This document shows, in pieces, positions 54,205 to 63,862 of a stretch of DNA of 64,000 bases. The first letter of the stretch is position 1; every line of letters begins with the position of its first letter. The translations under genes and the position numbers were made by a program. The notes under the pieces are model-generated. The model worked only from the letters and a program-made list of their open reading frames with translations. It was not told where the DNA came from and searched no databases. Origin of the DNA: Mesorhizobium sp. SCN 65-20 (GTDB taxonomy: Bacteria > Pseudomonadota > Alphaproteobacteria > Rhizobiales > Rhizobiaceae); the NCBI GenBank assembly GCA_001724355.1, contig MEEF01000001.1, positions 21,300 to 85,299 of the forward strand, read 5' to 3'.

Positions 54205-55316
54205 CGCTGCTCGTCGATGTCAGACACCGCCTCGGCGCGCTGGAGCTTGAAGCGCGCTTCGAGAGCGCCGGGCACCTCACCGCCCTGTTCGGGCCGTCGG
54301 GTTCGGGCAAGACGTCGCTCATCAACATCATCGCCGGCCTGATCCGGCCGGAGGCTGGACGGGTCGTGATCGGCGATAGGGCGCTGGTCGATACCGCAGC
54401 CGGGAAATTCGTTCCCGCGCACAAGAGACGGCTCGGCTTCGTCTTCCAGGACGCACGGCTCTTCCCGCATCTGACGGTAAAGTCGAATCTGCTCTACGGC
54501 CGATGGTTCACGCCGCGCTCGGAGCGCTACGCCGATTTCGACCGGGTGATCGACATGCTCGGCATCGGCCATCTGCTGGCGCGTCGCCCGGCGCTGCTTT
54601 CGGGCGGCGAAAAGCAGCGCGTGGCCATCGGCAGGGCACTTTTGGCCAGTCCGAAGCTGCTGCTGATGGACGAGCCGCTGGCCTCGCTCGACGATGCCCG
54701 CAAGGCCGAGATCATGCCCTATCTTGAACGGCTGCGCGACGAGACGAGGGTGCCGATCGTCTATGTCAGCCACTCTATCGCCGAAGTCTCGCGCCTCGCC
54801 ACCGACATCGTGATGATGAGCAACGGCAAGGTTGCCGCCGCCGGCCCGACCGCGGAGATCATGCAGCGCCTCGACCTCCTTCCTCCGGAGGAGGTGGGCG
54901 AGGGCGGTGCGGTACTCGATCTCAAGGTTCTGCGCCACGACGAGGAGTTCGGCATGACCGTCCTCGGCGCTGCGGCTGGCGAGATGCGGGTACCCCGCCT
55001 CTCCCTCGACGTGGGGGCGACGGTCCGCATCCGCATCAGGGCGCGCGACGTGATGATAGCCACCGAACGGCCGCAAGGGTTGAGTGCGCTCAACGTGCTG
55101 CCCGGACGCATCGCCGATATCGGGGCGGTCAACGGCACGCAGGTCGATCTTCGGCTCGACTGCCGCGGCGACATGCTGGTTTCGCGCATCACCCGCCAGT
55201 CGCTGAAGACGCTTGATCTTGCCGTCGGCCGCGACGTCTTCGCCGTCATCAAGACGGTTGCCTTCGACCGCGCCAATCTTTCTAGAGGGACCGCGCCTGT
55301 GCTAACCAGCGACTGA
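54201..55316 (+). CDS. modC: Molybdate ABC transporter ATPase
   Basis: A 371-residue ATPase. Walker A GPSGSGKTSL, Q-loop FVFQDARLFPHL, signature LSGGEKQR, Walker B LLLMDEPLASLD, H-loop YVSHSIAE. The last 80 residues carry the Mop/TOBE regulatory domain (GLSALNVLPGRIADIGAVNGTQVDLRLDC...) that binds molybdate and inhibits transport in ModC. Coupled to modB by ATGA overlap. Confidence 0.95.
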   Translation: MTLLVDVRHRLGALELEARFESAGHLTALFGPSGSGKTSLINIIAGLIRPEAGRVVIGDRALVDTAAGKFVPAHKRRLGFVFQDARLFPHLTVKSNLLYGRWFTPRSERYADFDRVIDMLGIGHLLARRPALLSGGEKQRVAIGRALLASPKLLLMDEPLASLDDARKAEIMPYLERLRDETRVPIVYVSHSIAEVSRLATDIVMMSNGKVAAAGPTAEIMQRLDLLPPEEVGEGGAVLDLKVLRHDEEFGMTVLGAAAGEMRVPRLSLDVGATVRIRIRARDVMIATERPQGLSALNVLPGRIADIGAVNGTQVDLRLDCRGDMLVSRITRQSLKTLDLAVGRDVFAVIKTVAFDRANLSRGTAPVLTSD

Positions 55317-55328
55317 CTGGAGTAGCCG

Positions 55329-55670
55329 ATGCCATCCCTGACCCTGCGCCTCTACCTCGATCCGACAGGCCGGCTCGGCCATGGCAAGGTCGATCTTCTC
55401 GAACAGATCGCCGCCACCGGGTCGATCTCGGCTGCCGCGCGGTCCATGGAGATGTCCTACAAGCGCGCCTGGGACCTGGTCGAGGAACTCAAGGAGATGT
55501 TCGGCAAGCCGCTCGTCGCCGCCAAGACCGGCGGCAAGCATGGCGGCGGCGCCGAACTGACCCCGATCGGCGAGGAAGTCGTGCGCCAGTTCCGCGACAT
55601 GGAGCGTGCGGTCAACGAGGCTGCAGCGCCCCACATCAGGGCACTGCAGGCCGAAGCCGACCGGCGGTAA
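55329..55670 (+). CDS. modE: ModE-like DNA-binding protein lacking molybdate-binding domains
   Basis: A 113-residue protein with the N-terminal ModE/LysR-like winged helix: GRLGHGKVDLLEQIAATGSISAAARSMEMSYKRAWDLVEELKEMFGKPLVAAKTGGKHGGGAELTPIGEEVV spread across residues 15-90. Full-length ModE has about 260 residues with two Mop domains at the C-terminus; none is present here. Such short forms exist in alphaproteobacteria. It lies 12 bp after modC. A stand-alone Mop protein encoded in the molABC-like operon could supply the sensor function; this is inference. Confidence 0.85.
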   Translation: MPSLTLRLYLDPTGRLGHGKVDLLEQIAATGSISAAARSMEMSYKRAWDLVEELKEMFGKPLVAAKTGGKHGGGAELTPIGEEVVRQFRDMERAVNEAAAPHIRALQAEADRR

Positions 55671-55672
55671 CC

Positions 55673-56488
55673 CTATTTTCCGAGCTCGATCGAGCGCAGC
55701 CGTGCTGCTTCGACGGCTTCGGTGAGCAGGTTCTTCAGCCTGTCCTCGCCCATGAGCACGGCGAGTGCGGCGGCCGTCGTGCCGTTGGGGCTGGTCACCT
55801 GGCGCCGCAGCACGGCCGGGTCCTCACGGCTTTCGGCGGCCAGGCTGGCAGCACCATAGACGGTCTGCATCGCCAGCAGCCGGGCCGTGTCCTCGGGCAG
55901 GCCGGCATGCTCGGCAGCCGAGGTGAGGCATTCGATGAAGTGGAAGATGTAGGCGGGGCCCGAGCCCGACACGGCGGTCACCGCGTCCATCAAACCCTCA
56001 TCGGCGATCGTCGCCACCTCGCCGCTGGCCGACAGCAGGTCGCCGACGAAGTCCTTCGCCTCCCGGGTGACGTGGTCATTGGCATAGACCACCATCATGC
56101 CCTTGCCGATGGAGGCCGGCGTGTTGGGCATGCACCGCACGATAGGGGTGCTTGACCCGAGGATTTCAAGGAAGGTGCTGACCGGCGTGCCGGCGGCGAC
56201 GCTGACGAAGGTGGTTTTTCCGTTGCCGAGGCGGCGGTAGTCCGCGGTGACTTCGCGGATGACCTGCGGCTTGACGGCGATGACAACGATCTCGGGCACG
56301 GCATCGGCCGGAATGCCGCCGACTTCCGAGGCGACGCGGCTGCCAAGCTCTGCCGCACGTGCCCTCAACTCCGCATTGGGCTCGACGACGAAGGTCTCGG
56401 CAGGCGCGAGCTTGCCGGATTTCAGCCAGCCCTTGAGCATGGCGTATCCCATGTTGCCGCAGCCGGCGAGGATCAGTCTGATGGTCAT
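55673..56488 (-). CDS. proC: Pyrroline-5-carboxylate reductase
   Basis: A 271-residue NAD(P)H-dependent enzyme catalysing the last step of proline synthesis. The Rossmann motif is GCGNMG at residues 9-14; FIECLTSAAEHAGLPEDTARLLAMQTVYGAASL and the family signature PNGTTAAAL (with SPNGTT) are near the C-terminus. Its stop lies 2 bp from that of the convergent modE-like gene. Confidence 0.96.
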   Translation of the reverse strand: MTIRLILAGCGNMGYAMLKGWLKSGKLAPAETFVVEPNAELRARAAELGSRVASEVGGIPADAVPEIVVIAVKPQVIREVTADYRRLGNGKTTFVSVAAGTPVSTFLEILGSSTPIVRCMPNTPASIGKGMMVVYANDHVTREAKDFVGDLLSASGEVATIADEGLMDAVTAVSGSGPAYIFHFIECLTSAAEHAGLPEDTARLLAMQTVYGAASLAAESREDPAVLRRQVTSPNGTTAAALAVLMGEDRLKNLLTEAVEAARLRSIELGK

Positions 56489-56552
56489 TCAAAGCCCTCC
56501 GTTGACCCTGACATAGACCGACTTTCCACTTGGAGGAAGTGCCAAGGCCGTT

Positions 56553-57659
56553 TCAACGTGTGTCGTTCAGCCGCTTGGTGAAGGCATTTGTGAACGTGAC
56601 GTCGCCATGAGGCCCGGCCTCCGCGAGTACGACGTCCATGAACCCGTCTGTCACATGTACCAAGGCGAACCCGCCCATGTAGGCCGCCTTGGGCTTGAAG
56701 AGGTCGAGCCCATCGCGGGCGTAGATCATCGGGGTCTCGTGCTGGTGGCCGTGAAAGACGCCGATCACGTTGTAGCCTTCGACCGCCGCCCGCATGGCAC
56801 GCCGGTCTTCGTCGCTCCACCAATGCGGCTTTCCCGCGCCGGTATCGTCGAACGTCTTCGACGAGGGATCCCATCGTTCGGTGGAGAATGAGTCCCAGCC
56901 ATAATGCTGGAAAAGCACGACGGGCCTACCGTCGCCGGCGTATGTCTTGAGATCGTCGCCAAGCCAGGCAAGCGCGCTCACCGCGCCCTTGGTCACGTCG
57001 CCGGCAAAGCGGTGCAACTGGACGAGATGCAGCCCGCCCCAGTCCCACGAGTAGCAGTCCGACAGTGCGTCGTAGTTGGTGGCGGGAACCGGCGGCTTGA
57101 AGAACACGCTGGGCCGATGGTTGAGCTCGACATAGTCGCGCATCTCGCGTCGGTACCAGTCGACATTCGGCGGGAGGCCATCCTGGTCCAGGTCGTGATT
57201 GCCGAGCCCGACATAGACAGGCACGTTGACCCGGTCCGGGCCAATGCCCTCCTGGTAGCGCTGGCTGAACTGCAGCAGTTGCGTCCCCTCGTGCGGCTGC
57301 GTTACCTGTCCGCCGCCGTCGTCAGTCATGTCACCGCCGATCACCAGGCCGAGCGGCCTTCCGATACGCTGGCCGGCGCTCGCCAGGCCGGTCGTTGCGC
57401 TGCCGACTTCGCGCGGCCAATCATGCGCGGCAATTCCGTTGATCGCCGTGATATGCCGCCGGAGGTTCTCGTCGGTCTTGCCTTCCTGCTGGCAATCGGG
57501 GCTGAGGCCGCTCGCCATGCGACAGGCATGGATGTCTGCGGCAAAGAGGAACGTCGCGTCCACCTTGGGCCAGACAGCGGCCCTGCCTGGCCGCGCACCG
57601 ATCAGCGAAGCGAAGCCAAGACCCAGCGATTGGGCGAGCAACAGACGCCTGGTTATCAT
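56553..57659 (-). CDS. Exported calcineurin-like metallophosphoesterase
   Basis: A 368-residue protein with an N-terminal export signal including RR (MITRRLLLAQSLGLGFASLIGARPGRAA), suggestive of Tat. Metallophosphoesterase motifs appear in order: ADIH, GGDMTD, GLGNHD, LFQHYG and FHGHQHE. Both metal sites are therefore complete. The substrate could be a phosphodiester or phospholipid headgroup in the periplasm. Single gene, divergent from the Wzz-like gene. Confidence 0.85.
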   Translation of the reverse strand: MITRRLLLAQSLGLGFASLIGARPGRAAVWPKVDATFLFAADIHACRMASGLSPDCQQEGKTDENLRRHITAINGIAAHDWPREVGSATTGLASAGQRIGRPLGLVIGGDMTDDGGGQVTQPHEGTQLLQFSQRYQEGIGPDRVNVPVYVGLGNHDLDQDGLPPNVDWYRREMRDYVELNHRPSVFFKPPVPATNYDALSDCYSWDWGGLHLVQLHRFAGDVTKGAVSALAWLGDDLKTYAGDGRPVVLFQHYGWDSFSTERWDPSSKTFDDTGAGKPHWWSDEDRRAMRAAVEGYNVIGVFHGHQHETPMIYARDGLDLFKPKAAYMGGFALVHVTDGFMDVVLAEAGPHGDVTFTNAFTKRLNDTR

Positions 57660-57845
57660 CTTGGCAGCATGTCCCCCTCCGTCGCGGCGTTCAAGCTCTT
57701 CAACGGGTGGGGTGATTTCATCTCAATGCTGCTTGCTCGATACTTACGCAGCGGCATTGAATTAACCTTTTGTTTCCCATGTCTGTTTAGCCTGCATTAA
57801 GCCCCCGGCACCCGACCGGGGTCATCGCGTTGGAAGCAGCCCAGA

Positions 57846-60035
57846 ATGTCGGATACCGGACAACCTGACGATTGGCAGCGTAGGCCTCCGCGGCACGGAC
57901 GCGATGCGTCCGGCAAGCCGCGCGGCGGCTCGTTGCTTTCGATCGCTCCGGCCGAACCAGACGAAAAGGTCGACGCCGCCACGCGTCATCGATTGGCGCG
58001 CTTCGATCGCGACGCGGAGCGCGCAGCGCAGATCGATATTTCGCGCGAAGAGAAGGTTTCGGCTGAACGGGCCACCGATTCGCGCCCGAACGAGTCGGCC
58101 GACGTTCCCGGTGCCGAGCCCAAGGCTGACGGCGCACCCTCGGGCTGGCGGGAGCGGCTTACGCAAGCCGTGGCGCCGGTAACGGACCAGATTGCTGCGA
58201 TCGAGAATGCACCGGCTCCGGCCGAGGCTCCGCCACTCGAGGGGCCCAGTGGTGCGGGAAGCCAGCCCTGGGAACCGATGATCGAGCCGATCGAGGTGGT
58301 GCGCGGGATAGCCAGGTCCAAGCTGCTGATCGCCACCACGACCCTGGTCGGCGCGCTTGCAGGCGTCGCCGTCGCCCTGTCCACGCCGAAGATGTACCAG
58401 GCCTGGACCGAAATGATCGTCGATCCGCGCAACCTCAAGCTCACCGAGCGGGAGCTGACCGACAGCGGGCTGCCGTGGGACGCGACCCTGACCCTGGTCG
58501 AGAATCAGGTGCGCGTGCTGACCTCGGGTTCGGTGCTGACCAAGGTCGTCGACAAGCTCGACCTTGCCAACGATCCCGAATTCAACGGCGGGGGGTCAGG
58601 CGGTTTCGGTCAGCTCATGCCGCGCGGGGACGCGCCTGCCGCGCCGAGCGGACCGGATCGCCGCCACGTGCTGGCGGTCGACAATCTTTTCCGAGCGCTG
58701 ACCATCGACCGAGGCAGCAAGAGCTTCGTCGTGTCGATCGGCGCCAAGACCCAGAACGCCGACAAGTCCGCGCTCATCGCCAACACGATGACCGAGGTCT
58801 TCATCCAGACGCATGGCGAGATGCAGGCCGGCACCGCCGGACGCGCGACCGACGAACTCAACGCCCGTCTCGAAGAACTGCGCAAGCAGGTCGAGGCGGC
58901 GGAGCGCAAGGTCGAGAGCTTCAAGGCCGAAAACGACCTCATCGACGCCCAAGGGCGACTGATCACCGACGACGAGATCCAGCGCGTGAACGAACAGCTG
59001 ACGGGGGCACGTGCCCGGACGCTGGAACTCAACGCACGCGCGGCGACGACCCGCAGCGTCAATGTCGAATCGGCGCTGAGCGGTGCGTTGCCGGAAGCTG
59101 TCGCGTCTGCAGCGATCACTGAGCTCAGGGCGCAGTACGCAACGCTCACCCAGGAGGCCGACAGGCTTTCGGTCAAGCTTGGCCCCCGCCATCCGGAACG
59201 GCTCGCCGTCGATGCACAGATAGCCGGCGCGCGCGAACGCATCGCAGCCGAGTTGAGGCGGGTGGTCGCCTCGATCCAGATCGAACTCCGGCGTGCCGTG
59301 CAGACCGAGCAGGAACTTGCGGCGCGCCTGGCACAGCTGAAGGTGCGCCAGGGCGAAGTCAGCAACGAACTGGTGACGCTGCGCGAACTCGACCGCGACG
59401 TGACCGCCAAGCGGGCGGTCTACGAATCCTTCCTGCTCCGTGCCCGCGAAACCGGCGAGCAGAAGGACATCAACCCCACCAACGTGACAATTATCTCGCG
59501 CGCCAGTCCGCCGCTCGAATCGACGGGGCCGAAGCGTTCGACCATCGCGATTGCGGGGATGCTTCTGGGCTTCGCCGCGGGCGTCGGCCTGGGCGGCATG
59601 CGCGGCGCCTACACGAGCCTGCGCACGCTTGGCGATCGCCGTTCCAGGCGACGGTTCGAGAGCGTGGCGGTGGCTCAACCGGGACTGCTTCTCGACAATG
59701 ATGTCGCGACCGCACCGCAAATGGTCGAGGCGGCGCAGACTCGGCCGACGGGCGTGATGCGCCATGACGAGCACCGTTCCACGGCGCTTGCGCCGGAAAG
59801 CGTGTCCGATGGCGAAAGATGGGGTGAGGAGACCGCCCCTGATCTTCGGCCGCATGCCCATGCGGCCCCCGACCTAGTCGGTTCCGCCCAGCGCGACAGC
59901 CAGCAACAGCACATCTCGGCAGCAGCGCCGAGACCGGCATCGCAATGCCAGATCGATGAAATCAGCGAAAGCCTGCGCGAGGTTCGCAAGGAATTGAACC
60001 TGCTCAGGGAGAGGCGCGCGCGCCGCTATTTCTGA
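57846..60035 (+). CDS. Wzz/GumC-type polysaccharide co-polymerase (ExoP-like, no kinase domain)
   Basis: A 729-residue protein with a long disordered cytoplasmic N-terminus (about 1-150, Pro/Ala/Glu rich), TM1 near 160-180 (LLIATTTLVGALAGVAVALS), a periplasmic Wzz domain with extended coiled coil (about 330-520, LEELRKQVEAAERKVESFKAENDLIDAQG), TM2 near 560-580 (IAIAGMLLGFAAGVGLGG) and a cytoplasmic tail of 140 residues ending in a short coiled coil. ExoP/GumC members control exopolysaccharide chain length. No Walker motifs of a BY-kinase are present, and no other EPS gene is in the window. Confidence 0.83.
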   Translation: MSDTGQPDDWQRRPPRHGRDASGKPRGGSLLSIAPAEPDEKVDAATRHRLARFDRDAERAAQIDISREEKVSAERATDSRPNESADVPGAEPKADGAPSGWRERLTQAVAPVTDQIAAIENAPAPAEAPPLEGPSGAGSQPWEPMIEPIEVVRGIARSKLLIATTTLVGALAGVAVALSTPKMYQAWTEMIVDPRNLKLTERELTDSGLPWDATLTLVENQVRVLTSGSVLTKVVDKLDLANDPEFNGGGSGGFGQLMPRGDAPAAPSGPDRRHVLAVDNLFRALTIDRGSKSFVVSIGAKTQNADKSALIANTMTEVFIQTHGEMQAGTAGRATDELNARLEELRKQVEAAERKVESFKAENDLIDAQGRLITDDEIQRVNEQLTGARARTLELNARAATTRSVNVESALSGALPEAVASAAITELRAQYATLTQEADRLSVKLGPRHPERLAVDAQIAGARERIAAELRRVVASIQIELRRAVQTEQELAARLAQLKVRQGEVSNELVTLRELDRDVTAKRAVYESFLLRARETGEQKDINPTNVTIISRASPPLESTGPKRSTIAIAGMLLGFAAGVGLGGMRGAYTSLRTLGDRRSRRRFESVAVAQPGLLLDNDVATAPQMVEAAQTRPTGVMRHDEHRSTALAPESVSDGERWGEETAPDLRPHAHAAPDLVGSAQRDSQQQHISAAAPRPASQCQIDEISESLREVRKELNLLRERRARRYF

Positions 60036-60143
60036 AATAAGCCTCGATTTCGAGTTTACGGCACCGGACGCCGCAATGGCGGCGTTGAAGGTCGAAAATA
60101 TGATGACAATGCCGCAGCGAATTGACGGCGTACGGAGTTAGCC

Positions 60144-61040
60144 ATGGCAGAGATCATCGACGGTAAGAGTGTCGCGGCTGAGGTCGTCGAGGGTGTCAAG
60201 AAATCGGCCGCTTCGCTCGCCGCGCATGGCGTCAAGCCGGGCCTGGCTGTCGTCATCGTCGGCGAGGATCCCGCCAGTCAGGTCTATGTGGCCTCGAAGT
60301 CCCGCATGGCCAAGGAATGCGGCTTCCACTCGGTCCAGCACACGCTGGCTGCCGAGACCGCCGAAGACGAGCTCGTTGCGCTTGTCGAGCAGCTGAACGC
60401 CGATCCGTCGATCCACGGCATCCTCGTCCAACTGCCTCTGCCTGGCCACATCGACTCCGGAAAGATCATCCAGACCATCGCCCCCGACAAGGACGTCGAC
60501 GGCTTCCATTTCATCAACGTGGGCAAGCTTGCCACCGGCGAGGTCGAGACCGCGCTGGTGCCGTGCACGCCTTTCGGGTCGATGCTCCTGATCGAGCGCC
60601 GCCACGGTAAGGACCTTTCCGGTCTCAATGCCGTGGTCGTCGGCCGCTCCAACATCGTCGGCAAGCCGATGGCCAATCTCCTGCTCGCGGCGAATGCGAC
60701 GGTGACCATCGCCCACAGCCGCACCAAGGACCTGCCTGCGCTCTGCCGTACGGCCGACATCCTGGTTGCCGCCGTCGGCCGCCCGGAGATGGTCAAGGGC
60801 GATTGGGTGAAGCCCGGGGCAACCGTCATCGATGTCGGCATCAACCGCATTCCCGCGCCCGAGAAGGGCGAGGGCAAATCGCGGCTGGTGGGCGATGTGG
60901 AATTCACCTCTGCCGAGGAGAATGCGGGCGCGATCACGCCCGTGCCGGGCGGAGTGGGGCCGATGACCATCGCCATGCTGATGGCCAACACGCTGGTTTC
61001 TGCCTACCGCCACGCCGGTATCGAACGGCCTGCGATCTGA
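60144..61040 (+). CDS. folD: Bifunctional methylenetetrahydrofolate dehydrogenase/cyclohydrolase
   Basis: A 298-residue enzyme interconverting 5,10-methylene- and 10-formyl-tetrahydrofolate. Y48 and K52 in YVASK are catalytic; [13 protein letters not shown], the NADP loop [16 protein letters not shown], and [15 protein letters not shown] are the standard signatures. Full length. Single gene after the Wzz-like gene; the GlxA-type regulator follows 70 bp later. Confidence 0.97.
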   Translation: MAEIIDGKSVAAEVVEGVKKSAASLAAHGVKPGLAVVIVGEDPASQVYVASKSRMAKECGFHSVQHTLAAETAEDELVALVEQLNADPSIHGILVQLPLPGHIDSGKIIQTIAPDKDVDGFHFINVGKLATGEVETALVPCTPFGSMLLIERRHGKDLSGLNAVVVGRSNIVGKPMANLLLAANATVTIAHSRTKDLPALCRTADILVAAVGRPEMVKGDWVKPGATVIDVGINRIPAPEKGEGKSRLVGDVEFTSAEENAGAITPVPGGVGPMTIAMLMANTLVSAYRHAGIERPAI

Positions 61041-61110
61041 ATGAGGACGGCGCTGCTCGCGCCGTCGCCGCTTCCTTGCCCGCCACGGCTCTTTCTATAG
61101 ATTGGCCGCC

Positions 61111-62073
61111 ATGTCAGAGCCCCGTTCCGAAGGTCGGCAGTTCGCCTTTCTGCTGGTCGACAAGTTTTCGATGTTCTCGCTCGTCGCCGCCATCGACACA
61201 TGTCGGTCGGCCAACCGCATGCTGGGCCGCGACGTCTACAGCTGGACGACCGTGTCGGCGGACGGCGAGGCCGTCATCGCTTCCAACGGCCTGCCGCTCA
61301 AGGTCGACTACAGCGTCGCCGATATTCCTGCGGTCGACATCCTCTTCGTCTGCGTCGGCGTCGCCACCGAGTTCCCGGGCAAGAGCAAGGTGCTCGGCGC
61401 GCTTCGTTCCTGGGGGCGGCGGGGCGGGGCCCTGGGTGCGCTTTCGGTCGGCTCCTATCTCCTCGCCGAGGCAGGGCAACTCGACGGCTACCGCTGCACC
61501 ATCCATTGGGAAAACCGTGCCGGCTTCACCGAGAGGTTCCCGGATATCGAGTGCACCAACAACGTCTTCGAGATCGACCGCAAGCGCTACACCTGCGCGG
61601 GCGTGACGACGTCGATCGACCTCATGCTGGAGATCATCCGTCGCGACTTCGGCTCGAACCTCGCCAACGAGGTCGCCAACCAGTTCCAGCACGAGCGCAT
61701 CCGCTCGGCGGGAGACCGCCAGCGCGTCGGCCCGGAGCGGGACCTCACCGGCAAGTCGGACAAGCTCAAGCGCATCGTCGAACTCATGGCCGATCACCTC
61801 GACGAGCCTTTGTCGGCAGTGCAACTCGCCAAGACCGCGGGGCTGTCGGTGCGCCAGGTGGAGCGGCTGTTCCTGCGCCACCTCAATGTCACCCCCGGCC
61901 GCTACTACATGCGCCTGAGACTCGAGCGTGCGCGTGAACTGCTGCGCCAGACCAACATGCCGATCCTCGACGTGGCCATCGCCACCGGCTTCACCTCGCA
62001 TTCCTATTTCGCCCAGAGCTATCGCCTCCAGTTCGGCCGCCCGCCCAGCGAGGAGCGCCGGACGACTTACTGA
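61111..62073 (+). CDS. GlxA-type AraC family transcriptional regulator with DJ-1/PfpI domain
   Basis: A 320-residue regulator. The N-terminal 190 residues have a class I amidotransferase-like DJ-1/PfpI fold (FAFLLVDKFSMFSLVAAIDTCRSANRMLGRDVYSW, then GALSVGSYLLAEAGQLDGYRCTIHWEN where the usual nucleophile cysteine is replaced by serine), and the C-terminal 100 residues hold two AraC helix-turn-helices ending SHSYFAQSYRLQFGRPPSE. Family members control glycine betaine, carnitine and arginine metabolism. ATG 61111 is preferred over TTG nine bases earlier. Confidence 0.9.
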   Translation: MSEPRSEGRQFAFLLVDKFSMFSLVAAIDTCRSANRMLGRDVYSWTTVSADGEAVIASNGLPLKVDYSVADIPAVDILFVCVGVATEFPGKSKVLGALRSWGRRGGALGALSVGSYLLAEAGQLDGYRCTIHWENRAGFTERFPDIECTNNVFEIDRKRYTCAGVTTSIDLMLEIIRRDFGSNLANEVANQFQHERIRSAGDRQRVGPERDLTGKSDKLKRIVELMADHLDEPLSAVQLAKTAGLSVRQVERLFLRHLNVTPGRYYMRLRLERARELLRQTNMPILDVAIATGFTSHSYFAQSYRLQFGRPPSEERRTTY

Positions 62074-62148
62074 TTGGCACCCGGTTGCCACGCAAGGCGC
62101 GCTTGTCTAGCTTCGCCAAAAGCGCGAACTGATTGGGCGAGTGGCGGC

Positions 62149-63798
62149 ATGAAGGCGTTCTCACGAAGCATCCTGGCGGCAGCGCTCGCGCTCGTGACGG
62201 CGACGGCCGCCCAGGCTGCAGATCGCGCGATCATCGTGCTCGACGCATCGGGCTCGATGTGGGGCCAGATCGACGGCAAGCCCAAGCTCGAGATCGCCCG
62301 CGAGGCGCTGCGCTCGGTGCTGAAGACCGTACCCGCCGACACCGAACTGGGTCTCATGGCTTATGGCCACCGCGAAAAGGGCAGCTGCTCCGATATCGAA
62401 CTGGTGGTGCCGCCCGCGGCGGGCTCTGCCGCCGTCATCACGGCGGCCGCCGACAGCATGAAGTTCCTCGGCAAGACACCGCTGAGCGCTGCGGTGAAAC
62501 AGGCGGCGGAGGACCTCAAATACACCGAGGAAAAGGCGACCGTCGTCCTGATCACGGACGGCCTGGAAACCTGCAACGCCGACCCCTGCGCGCTCGGCAA
62601 GGAACTCGAACAGTCGGGCGTCGATTTCACCGCCCACGTCGTCGGTTTTGGCCTGACCGCCGAGGAAGGCAGGCAGGTTGCCTGCCTGGCCGAGAACACG
62701 GGCGGCAAGTACATCCAGGCGTCCGATGCCAAGGCGCTCGAGGAGGCACTCGTCCAGACAGTGGCCGCGCCCCAGCCGGCCCGCGCGCCGGAGCCGCAGC
62801 AGGTGCCGGCAAGGCCGGAGTTCAACTTCGTGCCCGAGCTGACGATGGCCAAGGACGGAGCGCCACTCAAGGACGCGGGCAACGCCTGGGAAGTCTACAA
62901 GGCCAAGGCCGACGGAACCAAAGGCGAGCGTCTTGCGACCGAATACGGCAACTACAAGGGGTCTCTTGAGCCGGGCGACTACGTCATCCGTGCCACGCTG
63001 GGCGAGGCGGCGGTCGAGCAGCCGCTGAAGGTGGAAGCCGGGCAGAGCTACACGCCGCTTTTCGTACTCGACGCCGGAACCTTGATCGTGCGCCCACGCC
63101 CGAGCGAAGGTGGCGACATCGACACCGGTGCCGCAGTTGTCATCGACTTCCCCGGCGCCGAGCACCCGTCGACCTATTACGGCGAGACGAAGGTGGTGCT
63201 GCCGGCCGGCGAGCAGAAGGTGAAGGTCACCATCGGCCAGGGCGAGGCGAGCGAAACGATTGAGATCGCGGCCGGCCAGACCGTCGAGAAGGACATCGTT
63301 GTCGGCGTGGGCCGCGTCGTGGTGAATGCGCTCTATGCCCAGGGTGGCGAAAAGGTCGAGGCATCGGGCCTCGACGTCAAGATCTACAAGGCAGCGAAGA
63401 AGGTCGACGGCAGCCGCGAACAGGTCACCTATGGCTTCGGTCCCGACGGCAAATTCGACCTGCCTGCCGGCGACTACGTGGCGGTCGTGCGCATGGATCA
63501 GGCCGAGACCGAACAACCCTTCAACATAAAGGTCGGCGAAGCCGGTGAGGTGACCGCGGTGCTCGATGCGGGCGTTCTGGCGATCGACGCTCCGGGCGCC
63601 AAGGAGATCCGCGTCTATTCGGCCAAGAAGGACATCCAGGGCAACCGCAAGAATTTCGGCTACGCCTACGACCAGAAGCATCAGACGACATTGCCGGTGG
63701 GCGAGTATGTCGTCGAGGTCGACCGCGGCGATGCCGGAAAGAAAGAGGGTACCGCCCGGGTCAACGCGGGCGAACGTACCGAACTCACCGTGCAGTAG
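62149..63798 (+). CDS. Secreted von Willebrand factor A domain protein with repeated beta-sandwich tail
   Basis: A 549-residue exported protein (signal peptide MKAFSRSILAAALALVTATAAQA). The VWA domain spans about 25-210 with an intact MIDAS (LDASGSMWG, later KTPLSAA and ITDGLETC). Four cysteines in this region (GSCSD, TCNADPC, VACLAEN) suggest disulfides. The rest is at least four tandem beta-sandwich modules of about 80 residues with recurring GDYV and E.A.EVTAVLDAG motifs, each probably an Ig-like or carboxypeptidase-regulatory-like fold. It probably mediates surface protein or matrix interactions. Confidence 0.88.
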   Translation: MKAFSRSILAAALALVTATAAQAADRAIIVLDASGSMWGQIDGKPKLEIAREALRSVLKTVPADTELGLMAYGHREKGSCSDIELVVPPAAGSAAVITAAADSMKFLGKTPLSAAVKQAAEDLKYTEEKATVVLITDGLETCNADPCALGKELEQSGVDFTAHVVGFGLTAEEGRQVACLAENTGGKYIQASDAKALEEALVQTVAAPQPARAPEPQQVPARPEFNFVPELTMAKDGAPLKDAGNAWEVYKAKADGTKGERLATEYGNYKGSLEPGDYVIRATLGEAAVEQPLKVEAGQSYTPLFVLDAGTLIVRPRPSEGGDIDTGAAVVIDFPGAEHPSTYYGETKVVLPAGEQKVKVTIGQGEASETIEIAAGQTVEKDIVVGVGRVVVNALYAQGGEKVEASGLDVKIYKAAKKVDGSREQVTYGFGPDGKFDLPAGDYVAVVRMDQAETEQPFNIKVGEAGEVTAVLDAGVLAIDAPGAKEIRVYSAKKDIQGNRKNFGYAYDQKHQTTLPVGEYVVEVDRGDAGKKEGTARVNAGERTELTVQ

Positions 63799-63862
63799 CA
63801 TTGCCTCGTGCCGCGGTTGCGACTATGAAGGCTGCGCAACTCGTTTATGAAAGGAGGGCTGC

